Shown in pieces: positions 45,660 to 57,013 of a DNA stretch of 64,000 nucleotides; the stretch's first letter is position 1; each line of letters begins with the position of its first letter. The translations under genes and the position numbers were made by a program. The notes under the pieces were generated by a model, which saw nothing but the letters and a program-made list of their open reading frames with translations, was not told where the DNA came from and did not search any database. Source of the stretch: Ecdyonurus torrentis (taxonomy: Eukaryota; Arthropoda; Insecta; Ephemeroptera; Heptageniidae); contig OX439132.1 of NCBI GenBank assembly GCA_949318235.1, positions 4,586,886 to 4,650,885 of the forward strand, given 5' to 3'.

Positions 45660-45988
45660 TGAAGAAGAAGAAAATGCAAAAATTTCTTCGGACAATTAAA
45701 AATAAGAATATCGATGATCCAAGAGAACAGAAACATCAAAAAGTACAAAAACACTCAAAAATAATTGCGAAATCTGAATCTTTTCAATCAGGCAAATCAA
45801 AAGCCAGTGTTCTAAAACATTACTTATTGATGCACGAAATCTTACCAGTGCCTCTAAAACCTTCACTTCCTGAAGAAAAGAATTTGAGAACTAATAAGAA
45901 ATACATACAAAATAAGATCATAAAAAATTGTATGTCAGCTATTGAAATACAGACGAAACAAAAGATTCAAATTGACATTGAGCATTAA
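45660..45988 (+). pseudogene. Doubtful relic of a zinc-finger terminal exon
   Basis: An open frame of 109 codons, Lys-rich, begins one base after an AG (TATTAACAG). In the expected phase 1 the next codon would be a stop, so it cannot be used as the sister exons are. Ser-Val-Leu-Lys-His-Tyr-Leu-Leu-Met-His followed by Pro-Val-Pro resembles the His half of a finger in exon f (Leu-Ser-His-Tyr-Tyr-Arg-Lys-His ... Pro-Ile-Pro), but no Cys pairs remain. Chance cannot be ruled out. Confidence 0.25.
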
Positions 45989-46436
45989 GTTGAAGACCCA
46001 TAGTAGTGGTTCGAAGTAGCATTATGCGCAAAGTTAGGAATATCATTTTTCAACACCTCATCACATCACCCTTAATCTTAAAGTATATCAGTTGTACGTA
46101 TACATACATTGGATTTAAATCCAATTACTACTGAACCAAAACTTTAAGAGTAAAAGTTGATTAAGTTTTACTTGCAATGTTTTACAACGACAAACAGCTT
46201 TTAAGATTTTTAACATAAAGAGGAAGATAGTTGGTTGAACATGTAACGTTTTTACGGTTCTATAGCATATTGATGTTAAGACAAAGTATAATACAAATGC
46301 TGTCGTTTTTTACGTGAATTGTGTGTACTATAGTATTTGTTTAAAAAGTTACATGTGATAAGAATATATTTTATTTTTGTATAATGTCCAATATACAGCA
46401 TTTTATTGCTTTTTTAAAATTGTTTTACAAAAAAAA

Positions 46437-47049
46437 GGGGGGAAAGTTAATTTGAATTCATATTCAAAAAGACGACATTGTCCTCATTCGACTGATACGT
46501 GACTTTCTAATTTTTGAGTTAAATAAGTATTTTTAATTAATTTTTGAAAATCGAAAAAATGACGTCACGCTCGGTAACTAATGCATAGGATAGAGTTAAA
46601 GCCATAGACCACATAAAACAACATGTGCTTTTTAATGAATAAACACGAAATGGGATCTTCAAAACTGATGACAATTTTTACCAGAATGTTAATGTAGCCC
46701 CACGAGAGAGCGCGAAAAAACTAAAGTATGCAATTTGCGTGAAAATTCATGTTTATGACGTCAGAAACATGCAAAAATTAGTATGAAAATGTTGTGCGGG
46801 TTGCATAAATTGAATGCTCTGATCACTGCTACGGGGCTACAGTTGGGTTTTGAGACAAACTAATGTTATTTATGTAAATCCCATTAAGTGTTTTGTGATA
46901 TAAATGCTTATGTTTTTCTCTGGTCTATTCCTTTAAGTCATTTCGCGACCTTCAAAAATAAATTTAAAAATACTTAATAAAGCAAAAGTTCGAAGTATTC
47001 ATATCTATCGATTTAGGACGATCTCTTCTTTTAGAATATGCAATAAGAT

Positions 47050-47055
<6 letters not shown>
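46437..47055. mobile_element. MITE family C copy interrupted by MITE D
   Basis: The left part (46437-46595) and right part (46937-47055) match the C palindrome, with TGACGTCA at 46560-46567. The right end lies about 114 nt before exon m, in the same place relative to an exon as at 9874-10160 and 23594-23919. Confidence 0.7.
46600..46932 (-). mobile_element. MITE family D with TTAA target-site duplication
   Basis: Reverse orientation of 20860-21194. TTAA lies at 46596-46599 and 46933-46936. Ends AGCCATAGACCACATAAAAC and (inverted) AGGAATAGACCAGAGAAAAA. TGACGTCA is at 46756-46763. Confidence 0.82.

Positions 47056-47099
<44 letters not shown>
47052..47099. repeat. Poly-T run
   Basis: An uninterrupted run of about 48 T, 70 nt upstream of the acceptor of exon m. 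It may act as an extended pyrimidine tract or simply be slippage-prone sequence. Confidence 0.95.
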
Positions 47100-47169
47100 C
47101 TTCAGTCTTCCTTATTTACTATTTTCTTTTTCTTCAGTTAGACACTGATACAATTTAAATATTTTTCAG

Positions 47170-47708
47170 AGTGGAGTGTGATGGATATAAAACCTGCACT
47201 ACTGGAGACAGGTAGAGATAGTGCAAGTCATGACTCCAATACATTAATAGCTAATGAGGACACTTCAGATGTAGAAATATTAAAAGCATTTCGTATTTTC
47301 ACATGTACTCTATGTTCTAAAACATTTAAAAGAGCTCGAGATCTTAGAACTCATATTAATACAGTTCATAAATATAAATTACAAGATCAATCAAATAAAA
47401 CAAAATCTTGTGAGTTTTGTTTACAATTATTTATTAATAAATACGCTCGAAGAGTTCACATGCAACAAGAACATCCTGAGTATCGTTTTAACTGTCGTAT
47501 ATGTTCGAAATCTTTTGCCAATAAAGATGAACAGTTCCGACATGAGATGCAAGTACATGATACTAATGTAGACAATCCTGATAAAATATTTCACTGCAGT
47601 CAATGTAAAAAACCTTATGCTACTCGCAGGTTTTTAATGCAACATTTGAAAACTCATCAGATAAATTTATACCAACAAACTTTACCAAAAGAAAAAAATT
47701 TAACCTAA
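47170..47708 (+). CDS. Alternative 3' terminal exon m, four C2H2 zinc fingers (BTB gene copy 2)
   Basis: The acceptor AAATATTTTTCAG ends at 47169. In phase 1 the first codon is G-AG (Glu), then Trp-Ser-Val-Met-Asp-Ile-Lys, so the usual Gly-Arg opening is absent. Four complete fingers follow: CTLC, CEFC, CRIC and CSQC. HPEYRFN joins finger 2 to 3 and N-V-D-N-P-D-K-I-F joins 3 to 4. It has both the HPEYR linker of the short class and the NVDNP linker of the long class. TAA lies at 47706-47708; AATAAA at 47766-47771. Confidence 0.88.
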
Positions 47709-49306
47709 ATATTGTCTCATTAAATTTTCACTCTTGAAATTTTCATTGAAAATCAATGCCTTCTAAATAAATATTATTTAGAATAATAATAATAATAATA
47801 ATTCATAAAGAAATAACATGCAAAACAATTTTAATGTATATTAAATAAATAATAATAATTTCGTAAAGTGATAACTAAACAGAGTAATAAGCCGTGGACT
47901 CACTCAAAGGCCAGGATTCTTGTAAAAAAAAAATACTCAAAACTATTAATTACATTTTACCGACATTTATTGACAATGGTTATACGTAATAAAATGTGCT
48001 CTTCTCATTTACTTATCAAGTGTCAGGAAAGTCGTTGTTTATTTATTTATTTTTTTTTTTTTTTCAATGAATTAGTTGTATTACTTTAAGGCTTAAAGTT
48101 TAGGCATAGCAATCAGGGAAAGAAAAAAATGGAACCTTGAAAATCGATTTTGATATTGATTATTTTAGCATTGTAACCGATGTATTATGTTTTCTAAAAA
48201 ATTGATCATATTTCTGCGAGGGGAAAACACACCAAAAAGAAAAATAATGACCTTAAAATAATTTTAGTTATTTTGTGTAATGATTTTACATTAAGTTTAA
48301 TTTGATGAGGCGGAAAAGATACAAACGATATTATTACTCTTCATTCCACTGTAAATATTTCTCTAACTTTTATTTTGCAACATGCTATATGATTTATACG
48401 CCATGTATCATAATATATTTTTTATTATTAATAATAAAGACAAATTATATTAATAAACTAAAATAATTAACCTTTGTTTTCTTTCATATAATAATATTAC
48501 CATTTCCCTTGAAGTGAACCAAGTTGTACATAAAATACTTCAAATTTTTATATTCAGCTTCAAGTGAAATTACAGCTTAAAAATATGACATTAATTTCCA
48601 CGAAATTGACCAACTTTTCGTAGTTGCAGCGTCTAGTTTTGGTCGTCGTTTTACCCGGCAAGTTGACAATTCCGTCTTATTTAAAGAAAAGAAAAAAAGA
48701 GAGAGAGAGAGAGAGAGAAGAAAAAAAATGTTATGAGCGTACAATAAGTATTTTTAATTGCTTTTTTTTTTCAGAAATTTAAAAATGATTTTAATATTGT
48801 AACTAATTTTGAAAAGTAAAACTTTGCAAATACTTATAATAGAACTACGAATGTTGTTACTTGGTAAACTTTTTTTTTTTTTAATATACTATACTTTAAA
48901 TGTGCCAAAAAAATATATTTAAAAAATAGTTTAAATTATTGAAAATTTTAGCTCTAGCAGAAAATATAATGCTATTTTTTCATCTTAGATCCTAACTTAT
49001 CGGGGCTTGTCCAGCTTAAGTCCACATGAAATGACGTAAATGTCTTTCAGATCACAATTGTTCAAAATTCTTGGTTAGACATTATTAATCTCGAGGTGTC
49101 TTATTGTTATTAATATATGAGTAACAAATAATACAATAATAATGCAAATAACAATAATAAAATAAAATTATAATTTATTTATTAAAAGGACGAATAAATG
49201 CATGACTTTTTGTTTTAAATACTTATTTCTATTCTGTAATTAGCATAAACTTTGTTAGTATCGTAAAGTTATTATTTTAAATACGAAATTATTATTGTAT
49301 TTTCAG
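47709..49306. other. Intron between exons m and n
   Basis: No gene. AT-rich with a (GA)n tract (about 48697-48720) and several poly-T/A runs. No clear MITE. Confidence 0.5.
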
Positions 49307-49929
49307 GGCGCAAGAAAAAGAAGCAACTAGGAAAAGAAGAAAGTCCATACTTTACAGACGGTGATGTTTCGGTAAAACTTAAGTTTCCTTGCGAAATTTG
49401 TAAGAAACAATATTCAAGTAACGCAACTTTAAAAGTACATCAAGAAAGAAATCACCCGACAAATTTACAATACCCTTGTCTCAGTTGTAACACCGTATTT
49501 ATACGTCCTTCCGATTTACGTCAACACAGAATTCAGGATCATAATGATGAGGTTTTTCCATTTTCTTGTAAATTATGTAAGAAAAGATTTAAAATTGCAA
49601 ATGCATTGAAAGATCATATTAAGAAAATACATGGCATCAACTTAAAATCAGGAACTACATCAGCTACTCATTGTGAAATCTGTCTGCAAGAATTTCAAAC
49701 TTTAGCAGTTAAAGTTAAACATGTCATGGAAATGCATCCTGAATCTCGTGCTAAATGTCGCGTATGCGCTAAAACATTTGCAAGTGGCAGAGAACAGCGA
49801 AGGCACGAGATTCAAGTTCATGAAATTAACATTGACAACCCGGAGAGCTTGTATAAATGTAATCTGTGTAGTAAAACTTTTGGAAGTCGTCGTTACTTGG
49901 TTAGCCATTTAACAGCCCATGAATTCTAA
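49307..49929 (+). CDS. Alternative 3' terminal exon n, six C2H2 zinc fingers (BTB gene copy 2)
   Basis: The acceptor TGTATTTTCAG ends at 49306, and in phase 1 the exon opens Gly-Arg-Lys-Lys-Lys-Lys-Gln, a basic stretch that with the upstream Arg would serve as a nuclear signal. Six complete fingers follow: CEIC, CLSC, CKLC, CEIC, CRVC and CNLC. Linkers are HPESRA (4 to 5) and N-I-D-N-P-E-S-L-Y (5 to 6). TAA lies at 49927-49929, with AATAAA at 49941-49946. Note that the frame is open from 49307; the ATG at 49606 is inside finger 3 and is not the start. Confidence 0.92.
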
Positions 49930-50104
49930 AATCTCGAAGAAATAAAACTTACGAGCTGCTGTCTATATGATTATGCTCATGTTCGCTTCCGATTTAATAT
50001 ACTGTGCAGGCGAGGTATTTTATATCGGAAGAGAATAGGCAAGTAAAATTATAAAGTCTGCTTCGTAAGTTAGCTTTCTTTATTCGCCAATAGATAATTT
50101 CACA

Positions 50105-50323
50105 TAATCAGGACATGGCATTGCAATGGATACTAATTTAATAATTTTTGAGTTGTGCTTTTTGGTGGTGTACAATGTTTTAAAGATTCTAAAACGAGCG
50201 ATTAATTTAACATTTAAGCACTTTAACCATGCCAAAGTTAACATAAAATTAATAATGACTAATGACCTGTACTTAATGACCCTTGCCAGTAATGCCACCC
50301 TTGCCATGCCCTAATTATGTAAA
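50105..50323. repeat. MITE-like element with inverted ends
   Basis: CATAATCAGGACATGGCATTG on the left and CCTTGCCATGCCCTAATTATG on the right are imperfect inverted repeats. The interior is AT-rich. Confidence 0.5.
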
Positions 50324-51011
50324 GTTGCATCAGTCTGTATCATAAAAGAGAGCGGATCTTGAGGTAAAAATGGTGGTTGCTTGTAGTTTGTGAGTTTGCT
50401 TACTGTTTTATGTATACTTCGCACAATACTTTTCTTTTTTACACAGTAGAGATTGTAGAGCAAAAGTCCTACCTTTGACATTTTCAGGCGGAGTCACCAT
50501 TTTTACCTTCAAAAATCAGTAGAGTCGTATTTAAAAGTACTTATTAGTCGTATTTTATTTAGAAGTTTACAAAGCAGTATTATTTTTTGATTTTTTTTAT
50601 TTTAATTTTTTTAAATTTTTGGCATAAATAAGTTGGCTGCTTATATTGATGAAACATTAAAGTAGTACAACAATTAATGTTCATCAAAAATGGAAGTTTT
50701 CTTATACATACACTAAGAAAATGAACTTCTATCGTGTAAACATTTATTGACCAAAACATAGGTAAAATATACCTGTGTTTTATCAAGTAAAAGTTTGGTG
50801 CTTTAGCTTTCACTATTTGCTTCATCTGTAGTTTTCATTTTTATGAAATTTATCTTTGCACTCGCACCATAGCGACTGCTGTTGGTGATTATTTAGTCTT
50901 ACATATTGCATTATCACAGCCTAGGAGTTTTCTCATTCAGAGTGAGGTTGTTGATATTCTAATGAAGACAAATTTGTTCATTTCTAACTTTGGGTTTTCT
51001 AATTTTATCAT

Positions 51012-51222
51012 ACACGGAGAAAAATAAATACGTAATAATTATGCTAGCTAGTTTTTAGCATAACTTGTTCAATATAGCATAATTTATGCTATATACACTG
51101 CATCATAACTACGTTAAATAGCATACTATATTATTATGTTGTACAGCATAATAACTTATGTTGTTCTAATTTAGCATAATTAATGCAGCATAAATTACGT
51201 AATTTATTCTTTCCGTGTAGAT
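51012..51222. mobile_element. Palindromic element with ACACGGA ends (family X, copy 1)
   Basis: TACACGGAGAAAAATAAATA and, inverted, TTATTCTTTCCGTGTA, with many internal GCATAATTTATGC palindromes. A degraded relative lies at about 58780-59010, and an isolated end near 44346. Confidence 0.65.
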
Positions 51223-52149
51223 TTACAAAATAAATCATGTTAAAAGAAATAATAATATAAATAATCAAAATTAACGGAACGAATTTAACAAAATTAAATA
51301 TTAATTAATTAAATATTAAATTAATAATATTAAATATTAGTATATATATATATATATATTATATTAACTATAATTGTTATAATGAAACAGAGATATTTAA
51401 GGGAGTTTACATCTTAAAAAAAAAAAGAGATATAACTTGTATAGAATAATTTAATAATAATAACAATTATAATTTATTAATATTTATTGGTCAAAATCAG
51501 TCATACAACCTTCCAAATCAAACCATTTTACACCCCAGTCAGTTGTAATATTGTATTCCATAGTTTTTAATATAAGGGAGTGGAGACTGATTTGATTGTA
51601 TGCTTGTTGGAGTCTGTAGCATACAAGAAAACGATTAGCCAAACAATTACAAGCTTTTTTTTAAATGTATAAATGTACTGATTTATTTACCAAAAGAAAA
51701 GAAATGTATGAGAAACTTTATATTTTTTACAATTTACTAAAGTGTGCGTAATTTTAATTAAATTAAATAATTTTCTTTATTTAAATAATAATAATAACGG
51801 GTGAGGTTTAGGCCTGCCAAAATGTACTATTACACCTAACTCCTAATTTTGTAGTTTATTTGACTATGTATGTGTTCGTATTATTGTTTAAAATATTATA
51901 ATTCTAATAAGGTGATCATATTTGAATTCTTATATGGAAACCATTTTTGTTAATAATCATGCATAACAAACATTGGGGAAAACTACGAGAATTTTTTTAA
52001 CGAGATTCTGATAACGTTTAAAAAGAGCTTTAAATTTAAGTCAGTAAAGCATTTTTTTCATTATACGAGTATATATATATTATATATTTAGTTCTGGAAG
52101 AGTATTTTTAATCGATTGATGAAAAGACTCAAAGTAGCGCAAGTAAAAA

Positions 52150-52513
52150 GGGGGGGGGGTCAACTTTTAGGTTCTTTGTTCGCGGAGTACGGGACCGACG
52201 TCGACCATCAGACTCAAACTTTTCTCGTCAAAATAATCTGAAAATTTGCACAATGATACTTCAGCTTGAGACAATTTCAAACATATAAAAATTTTGGGAG
52301 GTTACCGTGCAAATTAATTTTATATGATTTTTTGAAATTTTAAGCCCATAAGGCCCAATGTTAATTTCAATAATTTTTTTCTTTTTTTTCGGGACGGTCA
52401 AACATCATGAAATTTTTATCACAACTTGGTGTGACCCTTAGCTACACAATGACAACAAATTTAGACCCATAACACTTCTAGTTTTTGAGATATAAGGTCG
52501 GTACCCTACTCCC
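52150..52513 (-). mobile_element. MITE family N, copy 2
   Basis: Reverse orientation of 5309-5652: shares AGGTCGGTACCCTACTCCC followed by TTAA (52514-52517), and AATTTTTATCAC. The left end is altered by a poly-G run (52151-52160). Confidence 0.6.
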
Positions 52514-52825
52514 TTAAATATTTGTCATAATGGTAGATATGGAAACTGACAGCAAATAATAACAATAAAAAATAAAGCTGTCAGCGCTAACTTATAAGAG
52601 CATTTTTCAAAAATTAATTAAAAACTGATTTCAATTTAATAAAATTAAATGTATACTGGCTCAAAATGTTACGCTCTCTTTGAAAATAGCATTACAAAAA
52701 AAAATTAACAAATTAAAAAATGGAAGTAGTTTTCCTTAAAAAAATCTGTGTGGTGCAGTAAAAATAACACAAAAACTAACGAGGTGTAAAAAAGTCATAA
52801 AACTTTGTTATTGTGTTATTTTTAG

Positions 52826-53475
52826 GACGAATATTACGCAACGTGACTCAACTGCTACAAGAAGAAAATAAAAGTAACAATCCGAGTTTAATAAAACGTA
52901 AACTTAGTGCTAGGAAATTGACACACAATAAGACAGGGCTTGTAAAACACCATGTTGACAAGGAACTTATTAATAAGGAAAATCCTAATCCTGATAAATT
53001 TTATTGCCAAATATGTAAGAAATCTTTTCCGTCATTTTCTAAATTAAGACAACATAATGTTATTCATCATCCACAAAACTATAATTCATTAAAAACACCA
53101 TTTTGTTGTAAGTTATGTGGAAAAAGTTTTAACAGAAAGTCAGGATTAAAACAACATTTAAAGAGTGATCATGATTTTGTAATTAAAACACAGAATGGAT
53201 TAAGTACTCAATGTGAAGTATGTTTGAAGACCTTTGATAATTATCGTGCAAAACGTTGCCATGTTGCGAGTGAACATCCTGAGTTACGATATACTTGTCG
53301 TTTGTGTCCCAGCTCTTTTTCTTTGAGAGAAACTCAACTTCGTCATGAAGTTTTTGTTCATAAACAAAATTTAGAAAATCCACACAAAATATTTCTGTGT
53401 AATTTTTGTGACAGAGCATATTCCGCTCTGCGATTTTTAACAAACCATATTAAGAAACAGCATCTATCATTTTAA
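52826..53475 (+). CDS. Alternative 3' terminal exon o, five C2H2 zinc fingers (BTB gene copy 2)
   Basis: The acceptor GTTATTTTTAG (a TAG acceptor) ends at 52825, and in phase 1 the exon opens Gly-Arg-Ile-Leu-Arg-Asn. Residues ~25-50 are Lys-rich with a Leu-Val-Lys-His-His remnant that may be a lost first finger. Five complete fingers follow: CQIC, CKLC, CEVC, CRLC and CNFC. Linkers are HPELRY (3 to 4) and N-L-E-N-P-H-K-I-F (4 to 5). TAA lies at 53473-53475. Its finger 2 region (Cys-Gly-Lys-Ser-Phe ... Leu-Lys-Gln-His-Leu-Lys) matches finger 4 of the seven-finger exons, so this looks like the same array shortened from the front. Confidence 0.9.
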
Positions 53476-55642
53476 AAGTTTAAAGTATACATTTTTTTTT
53501 TTTTTTTTTTTTTTTCAGATACAAGCTAAGTAAAAGCTGTAAATCATAGAAATATAAAAAATAAAAAAACGACGTACAATTTTCAGCCAGTGTGATTTTT
53601 TAAGAATTTTATGGTGCTCAATAATATTTGAAAACATTTAAATTTAGCGAAAAAAAAAAAAAACTTTAAAAACTAAATGATAAAATGACAAAATGATAAG
53701 CGCACTCGAAGTAACGATTTTTTTATGACGTCAAAAGCTTATAGTTTATAATTTTAAAATATTATGCACACAAAAAATAGAAGCATCAAACATTTCTGAA
53801 AAATGTCACACTGTCTTAAAAAAATTGCTTATTGTAGTTATAACTCATAATAGTCACAATAACGAAAAATTTAATTACATTTAAATATAATTTAATTTTG
53901 TATTAGACCATTTAATGTATTTTTTTATTTTGTATCTATAATAATATTTAACTATAATCACTGCCTTACATTTATAATTTGTAACCATTTTTAATACTTT
54001 TTTTTTTAATCATGTTAATTTGTAAAGGAGCATAATGAAAAAATGCTGACAAGATGTTTTCGTGTAGCTTTGAAATGGAATTAAAAGATTAAGCCTAAAT
54101 CAACATTTTTTTTTCAGTAGTGCTGTTGGTAAACCCTGTTTTCTGCTTCTAAAATGAAGGTCAACTTTGGTTATTTAATTACAATGCGCATTTGTGTAGC
54201 AAGAAGTCAGGGTTTACGAACAACACTATTTTTGCAAATAATACGACCATCTCGTTATAGAAACTGAAACATTCATTGTGCAACCTATACTGTAAGCTAA
54301 AAAGTGTATGTCTTTAGAAATTTAAAAATGTTAATATTTATTAAAAAAATTAATTTTGAAATCATATAGTACGTAGAGAACACGTTTAATTTTGCTTTTT
54401 AATTAATAAATGTTTGTAGCACAAGTAAATTGATAAGATTAAAAATTAAAAGAAGTAATCAACTAATTAGTGTTGTTTAATTTCAACAAACCTGTTTATT
54501 CCTTAAATATTTCTTTATCTATAGGTAAAACAAAAATTCAATGAAGTTGACTAAAATTAGACAAAGTAATTCAAAAAGGTTTAAAAAATATATATATTAA
54601 GCTCTTAAATTAACTATATAATTTAATTAATTAATTAATAATCGTCTTTATTCTAAAAAAAATGTATAGATAGAAAAAAATACAAATTTTTGAAAGGGCG
54701 AGGTTTAAGCCTGACAATATGTCTGGTCCACTCTTACACCTAACCCCAACAGAAAACATAAATGAAATTTTTTGATTGCATACAAAATTATAATAAGAGG
54801 GAAGTATTAACAATACTACGTACCAAGAGAGAGAAAAAAAATAGTTACAAATATCTTTAAAAATACTGGATATATATAAAGGATAAAAGTTCTTTCAATT
54901 TTGTTTCTAAAGTTTATTCAAAGTAATGAATATTATTTTGTTTCCTTGATCATTAGGAAAAGAGTGAATATATGCAATACGCAGCCAGAAATATTTTTAG
55001 TTTGGGTTTTTGCATTTTATTTTTTCTAATTTCATTAATTTTAAAAGGAGGCTATGATATACAATAGTTTCTTCTTACTATTCACTTTTAGTAATAGAAA
55101 CCTTCAAATAATTAGGGTAAATACTTAATAGTTTTTATAGCAAACGATAATAATTAATATGTTCATTACTAACAGGGGGGGGGGGGGGGGGGGCAGGTCA
55201 TGAGAGTTTATTTGTACATTATGGCTAATAAAGAAAAAAATTGTTTTGAGGTCGACTTTAAGCAATTTTGCTAACAACGTACTGCGCAAGCGTAGAACGT
55301 TGAAACGGAAGCGGAAATAGGCAAAATCGCTTAAACTCGGCCTGAAAACACTTGTTTCTTTATATCTCAGCTTTCGAAAAACAAACACCAGCAATATTAT
55401 AAAAAAGAATCGATTCAGAACATTAATCGATGTTTAGTTCACTTGCAGTTAAATATTTATCAGTAAAAATAAAACAAAACAAGGAAATAAAACATTAAAA
55501 TTGAAGTTATATACATGCATGCGGTGAAAATGGTAATAGTTATTTACATATATCAAAAATATTAAATTAATTTAAGCTTTACTATAAATAAATTTTATTG
55601 ATATATAAACTGAAATAGCAAAATTTGTTTATTTTTTTGCAG
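53476..55642. other. Non-coding interval between exons o and p
   Basis: No gene. Poly-T (53492-53515), TGACGTCA at 53725-53732, MITE B copy 3 (54118-54228), a conserved snippet GAGGTTTAAGCCTGACAATA (54701) also seen at 51804, and a poly-G run (55177-55193). Confidence 0.45.
54118..54228. mobile_element. MITE family B, copy 3
   Basis: TAGTGCTGTTGGTAAACCC and, inverted, GGGTTTACGAACAACACTA. Confidence 0.7.
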
Positions 55643-56655
55643 GACGGAAGCTGCGTAAAGTTGAAAGACTGCTAGAAGCATATGAAATACTTCAATCACC
55701 AAACAGCCCTGATGATTCAACAATTTTTACTTGTAAATTTTGTGATAAAAAATTTAAAACACGTCATAACTTCAGAAAACACGTAAAAACTAAACATGAC
55801 AATGGACAACATAGTAGAAGTTCCGCTGGTCCTTATCGTGTATTGTCTTTAGATACTTCATTAGAAACTACTTGCGATGTTTGTTACGATGAATTTGATG
55901 ATCATACTCAATTAATGGAACATAAAAGAAATAAACATTTCTTTGAAATAGAAAACGATCAAGATCACGATCAAGATCAAGATCGGGATCACGATCAAGT
56001 ACAAGATGATATATCCAAACAAATTAAATCTGAAAATAACCAGTATCAGTGTAACATTTGTTTTAAAAGTTACATAAGTAATTTCTCGTTACAAAGACAT
56101 AAAAAATGTCATCCTATGCCAGTACCATATTCAGGTATTAAAATAACGGATTTACGTTCTTTAAAAGTTGAATCAGATACTGAAACTGAAGTTAATGATC
56201 AATCTATTATAATATCACCAACAATTACTAAAAATGTGAAAGTTGAAAAAGTAAAGGCTGAATGTAAATTGGAACAAATTTCATGTGATATTTGTAATCG
56301 AATATTTACACGACAACATTATTTATTAAGTCATTATAAATTTAAACATCCAGAAAAATTAAAATCAACAGATTTTCCTTACTCTTGTAATTTCTGTGTT
56401 AAAAAATTTGCACTATTTAGATCATTAAAAAAGCACTTACAAACTATTCACAATTCTAATCCAGAGATTTCGGTAAAATGTAGAGTTTGTGAAGAAGAGT
56501 TTAAATCTAATGAGTTATTAGCAAAACATACACTAACAGTACATGCTGTTCAAACACGATTCCAGTGTTTATTTTGTCCTAAAAATTATCTCTATAAAAC
56601 TGATGTAGACCGGCACATGAAAAAACTACATAATATGAATGTAGAGAAAGTCTAA
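55643..56655 (+). CDS. Alternative 3' terminal exon p, seven C2H2 zinc fingers in two groups (BTB gene copy 2)
   Basis: The acceptor TATTTTTTTGCAG ends at 55642, and in phase 1 the exon opens Gly-Arg-Lys-Leu-Arg-Lys. It is the longest terminal exon (336 codons). Fingers 1-3 (CKFC, CDVC, CNIC) are separated from fingers 4-7 (CDIC, CNFC, CRVC, CLFC) by about 70 residues holding two SUMO-type motifs, Leu-Lys-Val-Glu and Val-Lys-Val-Glu. Between fingers 2 and 3 lies an Asp-Gln/Asp-His repeat of about 20 residues. The NxDNP linker of the other exons is missing. An ATG at 55843 lies after finger 1 and is not the start. TAA lies at 56653-56655. Confidence 0.9.
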
Positions 56656-56977
56656 AGTTTAAAAACTTATAAAAACTATTAGCAATTTTTGTGTGTATAA
56701 TATTACTGTACAAAAATGGTTAACTATAGTTCAATTTTGATAACTTATTGTGTTCAGTTATTAGATTAGTAAGTTAAGTTTGGGTTGATAAAGTTAGTTC
56801 CTTTCTGTTGTAAATATAAATAATGTAAAATGCGCACTGCCATAAGAGGGAATAAAATTGAAACAGTTATTATTATTAGTTCAGTTAAAAAAAAAAAAAA
56901 AAGTTACAAAATGAACAATGTTATTTTATATTTAACTGCACTTTTCTCTTTATTACGTGCAACACTTAGGGGCGGCC

Positions 56978-57013
<36 letters not shown>

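Larger units (their letters stand above)
41473..47169. other. 5.7-kb non-coding interval between exons l and m
   Basis: No intact exon is seen. It includes a poly-T run (42691-42720), TGACGTCA at 42799-42806, a Tc1/mariner MITE fragment (about 43760-43808), A/T-rich DNA, a possible exon relic (45660-45988), and MITE C copy 5 with an internal MITE D (46437-47055). Poly-T (47052-47099) lies 70 nt before exon m. Confidence 0.45.
49930..52825. other. Non-coding interval between exons n and o
   Basis: No gene. It contains an inverted-repeat element (50105-50323), another with TAAAAATGGTG arms (about 50358-50512), a palindromic element (51012-51222), a short (TA)n, a conserved snippet GGTTTAGGCCTGCCAAAATG (51804; relative at 54700) and MITE N copy 2 (52150-52513). 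Confidence 0.45.
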
